Assembly (NCBI GenBank): GCA_945861785.1 | Contig: CAMAWD010000043.1 | Coordinates: 1-49,059, forward strand | From: Rhodoferax sp. OV413 | GTDB taxonomy: Bacteria > Pseudomonadota > Gammaproteobacteria > Burkholderiales > Burkholderiaceae_C | DNA length: 49,059 nt | Reading direction: 5' to 3' | Shown here: piece by piece, positions 36,531 to 46,017 of the stretch | Position numbering within the stretch: the first letter of the stretch is position 1 | Layout of the letters: every line of letters starts with the position of its first letter | Notes under the pieces: generated by a model | What the model was told of the DNA's origin: nothing | Seen by the model: the letters and a program-made list of their open reading frames with translations, nothing else | Database searches by the model: none | Position numbers and translations under genes: made by a program

Positions 36531-38138
36531 ATGCGCTTGCCTAACGTCTCCCGGCGCAGCGTGCTGGGTTCCGCCCTGGGTGCCGCGAGTGCCACCGTGT
36601 TGCCGCATGCTGCCCGGGCGCAAGGTACACCGCGCCGGGGTGGCACTCTCGTGGTGGCCGCCGACACCCAGCCGCGCAACCTGAACCCCGCCATCGTCGC
36701 GTCGAACGGGGTGTTTTTCGTGGCCAGCAAGGTGATCGAGCCGCTGGCCGAGATGTCCTATGACGGCAGCGGCCTGGCCCCGCGCTTGGCCACCGAGTGG
36801 AGCGCTGCGGCGGATGGCCGCAGCATCACTTTCAAGCTGCGCCCCGGCGTGTTGTGGCACGACGGCAAGCCTTTTTCCTCCGCGGATGTGGCATTCTCCG
36901 CGATGCAGGTCTGGAAGAAGGCGCAGAACCTGGGCCGCGTGTTGTTCAACGACCTGGAGGCGGTCGACACGCCCGATGGCGGCACGGCCATCTTCCGCTT
37001 CTCGCAGCCCACGCCGTTCCAGCTGATCCGCAACGCGCTGCCCGCGGTCACGGCCGTGCTACCCAAGCACCTCTACGAGGGCGCCGATGTCAACACCAAC
37101 CCGGCCAATACCAAACTGATCGGCACCGGGCCGTTCCGTTTCGTCGAGCACAAACCCGGCGAGTACTACCGGCTGGCCAAGAATCCGGCCTACTGGGACC
37201 GCGACAAACCTTATCTCGACGGCATTGTCTACCGCGTGTTGCCCGACGCCGGCGCGATCGCCGCCGCGATCGAGGCCGACCAGATCCAGCTGGCCGCGTT
37301 CTCGGCCATTGCGCTTGGCGAATTGCCGCGCCTGGCCAAGGTCAAGGGCGTGCAGATCGTCAACAAGGGTTACGAGGGCATCACCTACCAGCTGACGGTC
37401 GAGATCAACCACCGGCGCAAGGAACTCGCCGATGCGCGGGTGCGCCGCGCGATTGCGCATGCGATCGACAAGGAATTTGTGGTCAAGACCATCTTCAGCG
37501 GGTATGCCAACGCCGCGTCGGGCCCGATCCCGAAGTTCGACAAGGTGTTCCATGTGGCCGACCTGGCGGTGCCCAATTTCGACGTCGCACGCGCCAATGC
37601 GCTGCTCGATGAAGCCGGTTACCCGCGCCAGGGTGGCACGCGTTTCAAGCTGCGCTTGCTGCCGGCGCCGTGGTTCGAGCAGACCCGCCAGATGGGCGAC
37701 TACCTGCGCCAGGCGCTGCGCGTGGTGGGTATCGACGTGGAGCTGGTCAGTAACGACGCCGCCGGCCACACCAGGGCGGTCTACACCGACCATGCCTTCG
37801 ACCTGGCCATCGGCTCGCCGGTGTACCGCAACGACCCCGCCATCTCCACCACCATCCTGTACCAGGGCGGTTTGCCACCGGGGGTGCCGTTCTCCAACCA
37901 GTACGGTTACAACGACGCCGCGCTCAATACACTCATCAACAAGGCATCGGAAACCCTGGACCCGGCCGGCCGGGCCCAGCTCTACCGCGAGTTCCAGCGC
38001 CAGGTGGCGCAGAGCCAGCCGCTGATCCATGTGGCGGAGTTCACTTTCATCTCGGTCATCCGCGACAGCCTGCACAACGTCGCCAACAATCCGCGCTGGG
38101 CCACGTCCAACTGGGCCGATGCCTGGCTCAGTGCGTGA
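36531..38138 (+). CDS. Peptide/opine-type ABC transporter, periplasmic solute-binding protein (SBP family 5)
   Basis: A binding protein of 535 residues for an oligopeptide-like solute. The signal peptide has a twin-arginine pattern SRRSVLG (7-13) and ends at ARAQ near residue 31. GGTLVVAADTQPRNLNPA opens the mature domain and LRPGVLWHDGKPFSSADV is the family 5 signature. The start is the ATG at 36531 preceded by AGGAG; an upstream ATG at 36513 is less likely. It is first in an operon with two permeases and a fused double ATPase. The solute is not identifiable by sequence. Confidence 0.93.
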   Translation: MRLPNVSRRSVLGSALGAASATVLPHAARAQGTPRRGGTLVVAADTQPRNLNPAIVASNGVFFVASKVIEPLAEMSYDGSGLAPRLATEWSAAADGRSITFKLRPGVLWHDGKPFSSADVAFSAMQVWKKAQNLGRVLFNDLEAVDTPDGGTAIFRFSQPTPFQLIRNALPAVTAVLPKHLYEGADVNTNPANTKLIGTGPFRFVEHKPGEYYRLAKNPAYWDRDKPYLDGIVYRVLPDAGAIAAAIEADQIQLAAFSAIALGELPRLAKVKGVQIVNKGYEGITYQLTVEINHRRKELADARVRRAIAHAIDKEFVVKTIFSGYANAASGPIPKFDKVFHVADLAVPNFDVARANALLDEAGYPRQGGTRFKLRLLPAPWFEQTRQMGDYLRQALRVVGIDVELVSNDAAGHTRAVYTDHAFDLAIGSPVYRNDPAISTTILYQGGLPPGVPFSNQYGYNDAALNTLINKASETLDPAGRAQLYREFQRQVAQSQPLIHVAEFTFISVIRDSLHNVANNPRWATSNWADAWLSA

Positions 38139-38231
38139 CGTTTCGGCGATACCGTCCCGGTGCGGGCCGCGCGCTTCGCACGGCCGCCCGAACATGCGCA
38201 GCACCGCAGTGAGAAGCACGGAGCCTGCGTT

Positions 38232-39209
38232 GTGAACCCGGTCGTGCGCATCGTGGCACGTCGCTTGCGCAATGCCGTGCCGGTGCTGGCCATCGTTGCC
38301 ATCGGTTCTTACGGCCTGCTGGCCCTGGCACCAGGTGACGCGGTCGACGCCTACCTGTCCGGTGGGGCTGGCGGGAATGCCAGTTACGTGGCGCAGTTGC
38401 GCCAGCAATGGGGGCTGGACCGCTCCTTCGGTGCGCGCCTGTTGTCCTACCTGCTGTCGCTGCTGACGCTGGATTTCGGCTGGTCGGTGGCGTTCTCGCG
38501 CCCGGTGCGCGAGGTCGTGCTGGACCGGCTGGGCAACACCCTGCTGCTGATGTCGGCGGCCATCGCGATGTCGTTTTCACTCGGCACCGTACTCGGTGTG
38601 GTGGCCGGTTCGCGGCCCGGCTCCTGGCGCGACCGCGTGTTGTCGCTGGTATCGCTGGCGCTGTATGCCGCACCCGGGTTCTGGCTCGGCCTGATGATGA
38701 TCGTGGCTTTTGCGGTCAAGCTCAGCTGGTTTCCGCTGGGTGGCATCGGCACCATCGGTGCGCCGATGGAGGGCCTGGCCCGGGTGCGCGACATGGCTTG
38801 GCACCTGGTGCTGCCGGCCAGCGCGCTCGGCCTGGTCTACCTGGCCCTGTACCTGCGCCTGATGCGTTCGGGCATGGTCGAGGCCTGGCGCAGCGATTTT
38901 GTGCGCACAGCCCGCGCCAAGGGCCTGACCCGCCAGCGCATCGTGTGGCGCCATGTGGCACGCAACGCCTTGCTGCCGGTGGTCACCATGCTCGGCCTGC
39001 AGGCCGGCGCCATGCTGGGCGGCAGCGTGGTGATCGAGAGCGTGTTCGCCATCCCCGGCCTGGGCCGCCTGGCCTACGAGGCGGTCGGCCAGCGCGACGT
39101 GCCGTTGTTGCTGGGCATCATCCTGGCCGGCACCGTGATGGTGATCCTGATCAACCTGCTGGTCGACCTGGCCTATGCCCGGCTCGACCCCCGCGTGGTG
39201 ATACGCTGA
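38232..39209 (+). CDS. ABC transporter permease, DppB type
   Basis: An inner-membrane permease of 325 residues with about six hydrophobic helices, the first near 12-32. The ATPase-coupling EAA-like loop is RTARAKGLTRQRIVWRHVAR followed by NALLPVVTMLGLQAG. The GTG at 38232 is used as the start, giving VNPVVRIVARRLRNA, because upstream codons are not hydrophobic or conserved and a GGAG lies before it. Its stop overlaps the start of the next gene by one base (TGATG). Confidence 0.92.
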   Translation: MNPVVRIVARRLRNAVPVLAIVAIGSYGLLALAPGDAVDAYLSGGAGGNASYVAQLRQQWGLDRSFGARLLSYLLSLLTLDFGWSVAFSRPVREVVLDRLGNTLLLMSAAIAMSFSLGTVLGVVAGSRPGSWRDRVLSLVSLALYAAPGFWLGLMMIVAFAVKLSWFPLGGIGTIGAPMEGLARVRDMAWHLVLPASALGLVYLALYLRLMRSGMVEAWRSDFVRTARAKGLTRQRIVWRHVARNALLPVVTMLGLQAGAMLGGSVVIESVFAIPGLGRLAYEAVGQRDVPLLLGIILAGTVMVILINLLVDLAYARLDPRVVIR

Positions 39210-40033
39210 TGTGGCGGCGGTTCAGGCACTCTGGTTCCGGCGTGGCGGGCGTGGTGCTGCTGGCACCGATCGTTCTGGCCGCGTTGCTCGCGCCCTGGCT
39301 CTCGCCCGGTGACCCGCAGGCGATGGTCGGCCCGGCCCTGTTGCCGCCGTTCCAGGACGCGGCCTATCCGCTGGGCACCGACCGGCTCGGGCGCGATGTG
39401 CTGGCGGCACTGTTGCACGGGGCCAGTGCCTCGCTGATCGTGGCGGGGGCGGCGGCCATCGGCGCCTTGTTCCTGGGCACCGTGGTCGGCACCATTGCCG
39501 GTTTTGTGGGCGGGCGCACCGACGAGGCCCTGATGCGCCTGACCGAGACCTTCCAGGCGGTGCCGGGTTTCATCCTGGCGCTGGCACTGGTGAGTGTGAT
39601 CGGGCCGTCGCTGGGCAGTGTGGTGCTGGCGATCACACTGAGCTCCTGGACCGGCCCGGCGCGTGTGGTGCGCTCCGAGATCCTGAGCCTGCGCAGCCGC
39701 GACTTCGTCGACGCCTACCGGGTGCTGGGCATGCGGCCGATGGAGATCGCATTTCGCGAGGTGCTGCCCAATGCTTTGCCGCCGGTCGTCACGCTGGCTG
39801 CCGTCGTCGTGGCGGCGGCCATCCTGGTCGAGGCGGCGCTGTCGTTCCTGGGCCTGGGCGACCCGAACCGCATCACCTGGGGCCGCATGATCGCCGAAGG
39901 GCGCTCGGTGTTGCGCACCGCGCCCTGCCTGTCGCTGGTTCCCGGAGTGGCGATCATCCTGACCGTGCTGGCCGTGAACCTGATTGGCGAAGGAATCAAT
40001 GAGGCCCTGGCGGGCAAGAGGGCGGCGGCGTGA
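39209..40033 (+). CDS. ABC transporter permease, DppC type
   Basis: The second permease, 274 residues, with an N-terminal helix near 11-30, then the DppC-type periplasmic segment AYPLGTDRLGRDVLAALLHG, and the coupling loop SRDFVDAYRVLGMRPMEIAF followed by REVLPNALPPVV. It is joined to the first permease by a one-base overlap and is the partner in the heterodimeric channel. Confidence 0.93.
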   Translation: MWRRFRHSGSGVAGVVLLAPIVLAALLAPWLSPGDPQAMVGPALLPPFQDAAYPLGTDRLGRDVLAALLHGASASLIVAGAAAIGALFLGTVVGTIAGFVGGRTDEALMRLTETFQAVPGFILALALVSVIGPSLGSVVLAITLSSWTGPARVVRSEILSLRSRDFVDAYRVLGMRPMEIAFREVLPNALPPVVTLAAVVVAAAILVEAALSFLGLGDPNRITWGRMIAEGRSVLRTAPCLSLVPGVAIILTVLAVNLIGEGINEALAGKRAAA

Positions 40034-40091
40034 TCCGCAGGGCCGTGCTGCACGCGATCGGCCTCGCTTCTTGCAGCCAGGGGCGTGGCTG

Positions 40092-41681
40092 GTGAGCCCC
40101 GCCGCCCAGACCTTGCTGCAGGTCGAGCATCTGGCGGTGGATTTTGCCGACGCCGGCGAGACCGTACACGCCGTGCGCGACGTCGGTTTCGTGTTGCCGC
40201 CGGGCGGGCGCATCGCCCTGCTGGGTGAAAGCGGTTCGGGCAAAAGTGTCAGCATGATGGCGGTGGCGGGGCTGCTGCCCGACAACGCGCGCGTTCGGGG
40301 CTCTGTGCGCTGGCCTGCACTGGCACAGCCGCCGGTGCTCGGGCGGGACATCGGCATCGTGTTCCAGGACCCGATGTCCAGCCTGAACCCGGTGTTGACC
40401 ATCGGTGAACAGATCGCCGAGGTTGGCATGGCGCACCTGGGGCACGACCGGAGCACGGCCTGGGACCATGCGTGCACGCTGCTCGAGCGTGTCGGCATCC
40501 CGTTGCCGGGGCAGCGCCTGCGCGCCTATCCGCATGAACTGTCGGGTGGACAGCGCCAGCGTGTCGCAATTGCGATGGCGATCGCCGCCGGGCCGAAGCT
40601 GCTGATCGCCGACGAACCCACCACCGCGCTCGACACCGTGGTGCAGGCCCAGATCATGGCGTTGCTCGACACACTCGTGCGCGACACCGGCATGGCCCTG
40701 TTGCTGGTCACCCACGACATCGCGCTGGCGGCCCAGGTGGCCACACAGGCGGTGGTGATGCGCCACGGCGAGGTGGTGGAAAACGCCCCGATGGCGGACC
40801 TCGTGACCCGGCCCGTACATGCCTACACACAGAGCCTGTTGGCAGCGTCGCTCGACATCGACCGGGTGGTGGCGCCGCGGCCGGCACCATCGGCGCCCGA
40901 CGCGCTGCTGCAGGTACGCCGTGTGGCCAAGTCCTTTGGCCGTGGTGCAGCAGCCACACCGGTGCTGCAGGGCGTGAACCTGGACTTGCGCGCCGGCGAA
41001 ACACTGGCGCTGGTCGGCAACTCGGGCTCCGGCAAAACCACACTGGCGCGCATCGTCATGCGCCTGGCCGAAGCCGATGCCGGTGCGGTCGAGTTCGAGG
41101 GCCACGACCTGCTGGCGCTGCGCGGCGAGCCCCTGCGACTGGTGCGCCAACGTTTCCAGATGGTGTTCCAGGACCCGCTGGGCGCACTCAACCCGCGCGC
41201 CAGCATCGGCCGGTTGCTGGCGGACCCGCTGCGCCTGCACGGCCTGCCCTGGGACGAGGCTGCGGTACTCGGCCTGTTGCGCCGGGTCGGGCTCGACGCC
41301 GATCTTTTGCGCCGCCGGCCGCACGAAATTTCCGGTGGTCAGCGCCAGCGCGTCAACATCGCCCGAGCGCTTGCCACCCGTCCCAGCCTGCTGGTGCTCG
41401 ACGAACCAGTGTCCTCCCTGGACGTCGGGGTGCGGGCGCAGATTCTGGCGCTGCTGCGCACCATCCAGCACGACAGCGCCATCGCCTGCCTGTTCATCAG
41501 CCATGACCTGGCCGTCGTGCATGCGCTCGCCGACCGGGTGGCGGTGATGGACCGGGGCAAAATCGTCGAGACCGGCCCGACCGGCGACGTGATCCGCAAC
41601 CCGCAACACGCGGCCACCCGTGCCCTGCTGGCGGCGGCTCCGCGTCTGGGGGCATTTTTCAAGGAGCAAACCCACGGGTGA
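40092..41681 (+). CDS. Fused double ABC ATPase (DppD-DppF type)
   Basis: A protein of 529 residues with two complete ATPase domains in one chain. The first has GESGSGKS (45-52), signature LSGGQRQR (150-157) and IADEPTTALD. The second has GNSGSGKT (309-316), ISGGQRQRVN near 414 and VLDEPVSSLD. Peptide and nickel transporters usually use two separate ATPases; the fused form is common in transporters of Burkholderiales and Rhizobiales. The start is a GTG at 40092 that gives VSPAAQTLLQVEHLAVDFA. It completes the operon at 36.5-41.7 kb. Confidence 0.93.
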   Translation: MSPAAQTLLQVEHLAVDFADAGETVHAVRDVGFVLPPGGRIALLGESGSGKSVSMMAVAGLLPDNARVRGSVRWPALAQPPVLGRDIGIVFQDPMSSLNPVLTIGEQIAEVGMAHLGHDRSTAWDHACTLLERVGIPLPGQRLRAYPHELSGGQRQRVAIAMAIAAGPKLLIADEPTTALDTVVQAQIMALLDTLVRDTGMALLLVTHDIALAAQVATQAVVMRHGEVVENAPMADLVTRPVHAYTQSLLAASLDIDRVVAPRPAPSAPDALLQVRRVAKSFGRGAAATPVLQGVNLDLRAGETLALVGNSGSGKTTLARIVMRLAEADAGAVEFEGHDLLALRGEPLRLVRQRFQMVFQDPLGALNPRASIGRLLADPLRLHGLPWDEAAVLGLLRRVGLDADLLRRRPHEISGGQRQRVNIARALATRPSLLVLDEPVSSLDVGVRAQILALLRTIQHDSAIACLFISHDLAVVHALADRVAVMDRGKIVETGPTGDVIRNPQHAATRALLAAAPRLGAFFKEQTHG

Positions 41682-41856
41682 AGACACCCTGCGCCAGGAA
41701 CTCGAAGCGAGTTTCCGCAACCGCGCCGACCTGTACCGGCTGATGCACACCGAGCTTGTTGCCGAACTCGGCCTGGAACGCGGCGAGGCACTGATCATTG
41801 TGCCGGGTGGCAGGTGTTGCCACATCCTGCCGCGGGACGCCGCGCCGTCGACTTGA
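41680..41856 (+). pseudogene. N-terminal piece of an ATC-hydrolase-like gene
   Basis: Right after the ABC ATPase a frame reads EDTLRQELEASFRNRADLYR, then LMHTELVAELGLERGEAL, which resembles the N-terminus of the L-2-amino-thiazoline-4-carboxylate hydrolase family (PF14196, from memory). No start codon fits the frame, and after GEAL the reading continues into an unrelated tail to a stop at 41854-41856. The catalytic cysteine region is missing. Such a gene beside a peptide-type transporter would hint at the transported compound. Confidence 0.5.
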
Positions 41857-41879
41857 AGCGCAAGGCCGGGCCCAAGGCC

Positions 41880-44222
41880 TTACTGCAGGAACCCCATCCC
41901 GCGGCTCTCACGCACCTCGGGCTTGATGCGGTGTTCGGCTTCGAGTTGTTCCAGGAACTCCAGCGCCGTTAGTTGGGTGTCGAGAATCAGCGCCTGGCGT
42001 TTGACCGCCGCAAAGTCGCCCGGGCAAAGTTGCTCCATCAAGCCCAGCCGATGGCGGATTACGCTGGTGAATGAAGCGTCGTCACCGCCCAGCGCCTCGA
42101 CCCTGAACATCGTCTCGCGCTGCTCCCCGCTCAGCGGCTTGAAACGGATCTTGAAAGTGAAGCGCCGCAACGCGGCCTGGTCCAGGCGGTCCAGCAGGTT
42201 GGTGGTGCAGATGAAGATGCCCTTGTAAAGCTCCATGCCCTGCAGCATTTCATTGACTTCGGTCACTTCGTAGGTACGTTGGGCCCCCCGGCGGTCCTGC
42301 AGGAAGCTGTCGGCCTCGTCCAGCAGCAGCACTGCCTTTTCGGATTCCGCCTCGCGGAACATCGCCGCCATCTGTTGTTCGGTTTCACCCACGTATTTGC
42401 GCATCAGGTCGCTGGCCTGCTTGACCAGCAGGGTCTTTCCCAATGCCTGGGCGATGTGTTCGCCCAACGCCGTCTTGCCGGTGCCGGGAGGGCCGTAGAA
42501 ACACAGGCTGCCGTGTCCGCGTGCCTGCAGTGCCTGGACGATGCGTGGAACCTCGAAGCGGCATTCCACGTTGAGCATCGACAGGTCGTACTGGGTGGCC
42601 ATCGGCCGCGCCGGGTTGTGGTCGGCATGGTTGCCCAGTGCGTGGTCGGAATTGCGCAATTGCCTCTCGATGAGTTGCTCGGGGGCGAAGTGCGCCAGCG
42701 CGGCAGTGCCACCCGCCTGCGGCGGTGCACCGACCAACCCGGCGAAACGCACTGCAGTGCGGATCTGCGCCGGGGTCAGGCCCTTGCGTGCCGCCAGGCG
42801 TTCCACGAACTGCTCCGACACTGGCACGCCCTCCAGTGTCTTGCGCACAAGCCCTTCGCGGGCACCGGGCGGCGGCGACTTGAGCTCCAGGTGGTAGGCA
42901 AATCGGCGCCGGAACGCGGGGTCGATCTGCTCGATGCGGTTGGTGACCCAGATCGTCGGCACGGTGTTGGATTCGAGGATCTGATTGACCCATGCCTTGC
43001 CGCTGACACTGCCACTGGCGGGCGCCGCGATCTGGTCGGCCCTGGCCAGCAACTGCGCAGCTTCGCTGGAGATTGGCGGGAAAACATCCTCCACCTCGTC
43101 GAACAGCAGGGCGGCTTGCGCGCTGCCCTTGAGGAACACCTGCGCGATCTGAAGGGATCGGTAACGGTCGCGCCCACTCAGCGAATTGCCATCGCGGTCA
43201 GCGTATTCCACTTCGAAAAGCTCGAGATTGGCGGCCTGCGCCACGACCTTGGCGAGTTCGGTCTTGCCGGTGCCGGGCGGGCCGTACAGCAAGATGTTGA
43301 TACCGGCCTCCTTGCGGGCCACGGCATGGCGCAACAAGGCGCACAACACCTGCGCCTCATCGTTCACGAAGGAGAAATCGGCCATGGTCAGGCCGCTCTT
43401 GCTCGACGGACGCGTGAAGACGGCCATGAGTTCGGCCTGGTCGCGGTATTCACGCATCAGCACCGGCGGCAGCTTTTCACTCACTTTCATGAGGTCTGCC
43501 AGGTCGGTGATGTTGTGTTCGGAGATCAGGTTTTCGACCAGGCCGATACGCTCCAGCCGTGAACCGGCGCGCAGCGCCTCGCCGACTTCGCTGGCATTCA
43601 CGCCGGCCAGGTCGGCAATCGCCGCATAGGCCTCCGGCGCATTGTTGACCTTGAACTCCACCAGGATGCTGCGCAGGTCGCGCTGGTACCGCGCCAGTGT
43701 GCCGTACAGCAACAAAGCGCGTTCCGCCTTGTTGAGTTGCAGCAGGCCGGCCAGCGCGTCGATGTTCTTCTCCACCAGGGTGGAGTGTTTCTTGAGCGCC
43801 TGGGTGAGCCAGTCGCCGGTGACCGCCAGCAGGGAAATAAGGTCCTTGGGCTGGTCCTTGGCATATTCGTCGAGGTAGAAGAACAAGGCGCCTTCTTCGT
43901 ACGGTCCGCGCCAGGTGCCGTGGCGGGCCAGGAACTCGACATCGCCCAGGGCTTCGTGTCCGCGCCAGTATTCGTTGCTCGCGCAGCGCCGGCCGAGAAA
44001 CTCGCGCAGCCGGCGCAGGGCGGGCGCCGGCCACACCAGGTGGCGCCCGGTCAACCCGACCACGCTGTTGAGATCGCGGCGCACATTGAAGTTGGACCCG
44101 AGCCTGGCGGCCAGCGTCAGCACGAAGTGCGAGCACATCAGATCGAGAACCGGCGCGTTCTGGAGCCCTGGTGATGCAAACACCGGGGCTCCGGACCGGT
44201 CGCCAGGCAAACGCTTGACCAT
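41880..44222 (-). CDS. Tandem AAA ATPase with an uncharacterised N-terminal region
   Basis: A protein of 780 residues with two AAA domains and no membrane segment. About 250 N-terminal residues of helical character match no domain I recognise. Domain 1 has GPPGTGKT near 314-321, LLFDEVEDVF near 371 and arginine-rich DPAFRRRFAYHLEL. Domain 2 has GPPGTGKT near 577, LLLDEADSFLQDRR near 631-644 and QAALRRFTFKIRF. Both Walker motifs are intact in each, so it probably forms a ring that remodels proteins, as CDC48-like ATPases do. GGAGG lies before the ATG at 44222. The gene is divergent, across 149 bp, from a gene for a membrane-anchored protein. The client is unknown. Confidence 0.9.
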   Translation of the reverse strand: MVKRLPGDRSGAPVFASPGLQNAPVLDLMCSHFVLTLAARLGSNFNVRRDLNSVVGLTGRHLVWPAPALRRLREFLGRRCASNEYWRGHEALGDVEFLARHGTWRGPYEEGALFFYLDEYAKDQPKDLISLLAVTGDWLTQALKKHSTLVEKNIDALAGLLQLNKAERALLLYGTLARYQRDLRSILVEFKVNNAPEAYAAIADLAGVNASEVGEALRAGSRLERIGLVENLISEHNITDLADLMKVSEKLPPVLMREYRDQAELMAVFTRPSSKSGLTMADFSFVNDEAQVLCALLRHAVARKEAGINILLYGPPGTGKTELAKVVAQAANLELFEVEYADRDGNSLSGRDRYRSLQIAQVFLKGSAQAALLFDEVEDVFPPISSEAAQLLARADQIAAPASGSVSGKAWVNQILESNTVPTIWVTNRIEQIDPAFRRRFAYHLELKSPPPGAREGLVRKTLEGVPVSEQFVERLAARKGLTPAQIRTAVRFAGLVGAPPQAGGTAALAHFAPEQLIERQLRNSDHALGNHADHNPARPMATQYDLSMLNVECRFEVPRIVQALQARGHGSLCFYGPPGTGKTALGEHIAQALGKTLLVKQASDLMRKYVGETEQQMAAMFREAESEKAVLLLDEADSFLQDRRGAQRTYEVTEVNEMLQGMELYKGIFICTTNLLDRLDQAALRRFTFKIRFKPLSGEQRETMFRVEALGGDDASFTSVIRHRLGLMEQLCPGDFAAVKRQALILDTQLTALEFLEQLEAEHRIKPEVRESRGMGFLQ

Positions 44223-44371
44223 CGAAGGCCTCCAGTTCGGATGTCAATGGCACCATAACGCAGACTGGCCCCGGATGGAAGACCCCGCCGGAAAATTCCG
44301 CGTTGATCGGCTAAGCTGTCGCTGATGAACACCACCAGCCTGCGGTTGCGCTGCAATTTGTTGTGCCCGCC

Positions 44372-45634
44372 ATGATGCGCTGGTTGCTCCGTCTTGCCAT
44401 GGCTACGCTGCTCCTCGCGCCGGTGCTGATTGCCGTGACGCTGTGGCTGGCGCTCGATACCAGGCCCGTGGTGGCCAACCCGGTCGCGTTCACCCCCGCC
44501 CATATCGAGCGCGCCAAGCGCCTGCTGGACCGCAACGACCCGCGTCGAATGCGGCCCGGTGTGTTGCGTACCGTGGTGGTGTCCCAGCCGGACCTGGAGT
44601 TGGCAGCCAACTACCTGGCGAGCCGTTACGCCAGAGGGGCTGCGCGGGTTGTGCTGCTTGACGGTTCTGGCACATTGCATGCCACGTTCGAACTGCCCGC
44701 CAATCCACTCGGGCGGTATGTCAATCTGGACGCGGCCTTCGTGGAGGGCAACAAGTTGCCCGTGCTTGGCCATCTGCGGATCGGCAAGTTGCCTGTGCCG
44801 GCGTTTCTCTGCAACTGGCTGTTGCGCAGCGGCCTGGCGCGGCTCGAGGGCAGCACGGACTATGGCGCCGCGGCGGATGTGATCAAGAAAGTCAGCGCCA
44901 CGGCGGGCCAGCTGCAGGTGGCATTCGAGTGGAGTGACGCCGCGGCCCGCCAGATCAAGTCCGCGCTGGTGCCGCCCGAGGACCAGGCGCGCTGGCGCGC
45001 GTACCAGGCGCGCCTGGTGGAGGTGGTCGCTGCGTCGGCCCCGGGGCAGGGGTTGACGCTCGACCGCTTGTTGCAACCGATGCTCCAACTGGCGCTACAA
45101 CGGGCCGCCAGCAGCAGCGCCGCTGATGAGCACCGGGCGATGCTCGTGGTGCTGGCCTTTTATGTCAACGGCAAGGGCCTGGCTGCCTTGGTGCCGTCGG
45201 CACGCACCTGGCCCGTGCCGGCGCGGCGCACCGTGACCCTGGCCGGTCGGACCGATTTTCCGCAGCATTTCACGATTTCGGCCACGTTGGCCGCCACCGC
45301 CGGCAGCCCCATGTCGGATGCGGTGGGCCTGTACAAGGAGGTCGACGATTCGCGCCGTGGAAGCGGCTTTTCTTTCAACGACATCGCCGCTGACCGTGCC
45401 GGAACCCGATTTGGCGAGTTGACCACAACCCGTGATGCCGGCATTCAGCGCTTGCAGCAGGTGTTTGCCCGCGGCCTGCAGGAGTCAGATCTGTTGCCCG
45501 ATGTCCGCGACCTTCCGGAGTTCATGGCCGAGGCCGAGTTCAAGCGCCGTTTTGGCGGCATCGGACAGGCACCGTACCTGAAGATGGTCGCCGAGATCGA
45601 GCGGCGCATCGCTGCTTCGCCGCTGTACCGTTAG
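44372..45634 (+). CDS. Membrane-anchored protein of unknown function
   Basis: A protein of 420 residues that I do not recognise. It starts with a hydrophobic anchor (MMRWLLRLAMATLLLAPVLI and on to about residue 29) followed by an extracytoplasmic domain with no evident repeats, Cys pairs or known motif. The mature part contains AAARQIKSALVPPEDQARWR and LVVLAFYVNGKGLAALVPSA. Further on, AGRTDFPQHFTISATLA and VGLYKEVDDSRRGSGFSFND precede a conserved-looking LPEFMAEAEFKRRFGGIG at the C-terminus. The start is the ATG at 44372; a second ATG follows directly. It is divergent from the tandem AAA ATPase gene. Confidence 0.75.
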   Translation: MMRWLLRLAMATLLLAPVLIAVTLWLALDTRPVVANPVAFTPAHIERAKRLLDRNDPRRMRPGVLRTVVVSQPDLELAANYLASRYARGAARVVLLDGSGTLHATFELPANPLGRYVNLDAAFVEGNKLPVLGHLRIGKLPVPAFLCNWLLRSGLARLEGSTDYGAAADVIKKVSATAGQLQVAFEWSDAAARQIKSALVPPEDQARWRAYQARLVEVVAASAPGQGLTLDRLLQPMLQLALQRAASSSAADEHRAMLVVLAFYVNGKGLAALVPSARTWPVPARRTVTLAGRTDFPQHFTISATLAATAGSPMSDAVGLYKEVDDSRRGSGFSFNDIAADRAGTRFGELTTTRDAGIQRLQQVFARGLQESDLLPDVRDLPEFMAEAEFKRRFGGIGQAPYLKMVAEIERRIAASPLYR

Positions 45635-45741
45635 GGCTGGTCAGGGCTGGTTTTCGACGGCGCAGGCGCCAGGTGTCCCCTTGGGAGTGTGTGTGGCTAA
45701 AATCGGCAGGCTCCCCCAGAAACTCCCATCCAAGGAACCCC

Positions 45742-45882
45742 ATGTCCGCGCCCAACCACGACCATGACAATGTGCCCACCGACCCGGTTGAAAGAATCGT
45801 GCCGCTGATGCCGATCGTCCTGCCCGTGGCCGGCGGCGTGTTGATGTTCCTTCTGGCATTTATCGCTGTTTTCATGGCCTGA
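45742..45882 (+). CDS. Small single-pass membrane protein
   Basis: A protein of 46 residues: a short hydrophilic N-terminus MSAPNHDHDNVPTDPVERIV, then one membrane helix IVLPVAGGVLMFLLAFIAVF ending in MA. AAGGAA lies before the ATG, and TAAAAT at 45698-45703 is a possible -10 element. The ribosome site, the clean hydrophobic helix and the charged start make it likely to be real. Function unknown. Confidence 0.65.
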   Translation: MSAPNHDHDNVPTDPVERIVPLMPIVLPVAGGVLMFLLAFIAVFMA

Positions 45883-46017
45883 GTGGCTGCGGACAGCCCG
45901 TTGGCGGAACCCAGGCCTTTTCACTGTGAGGCCCTGGCGGCATGCAGTCGTGCCCCATGAGATGGACCTTCAACGTCTCTGAACCGGGTCGAAAGCGCGC
46001 ACGAACCCCGGCCCTCC

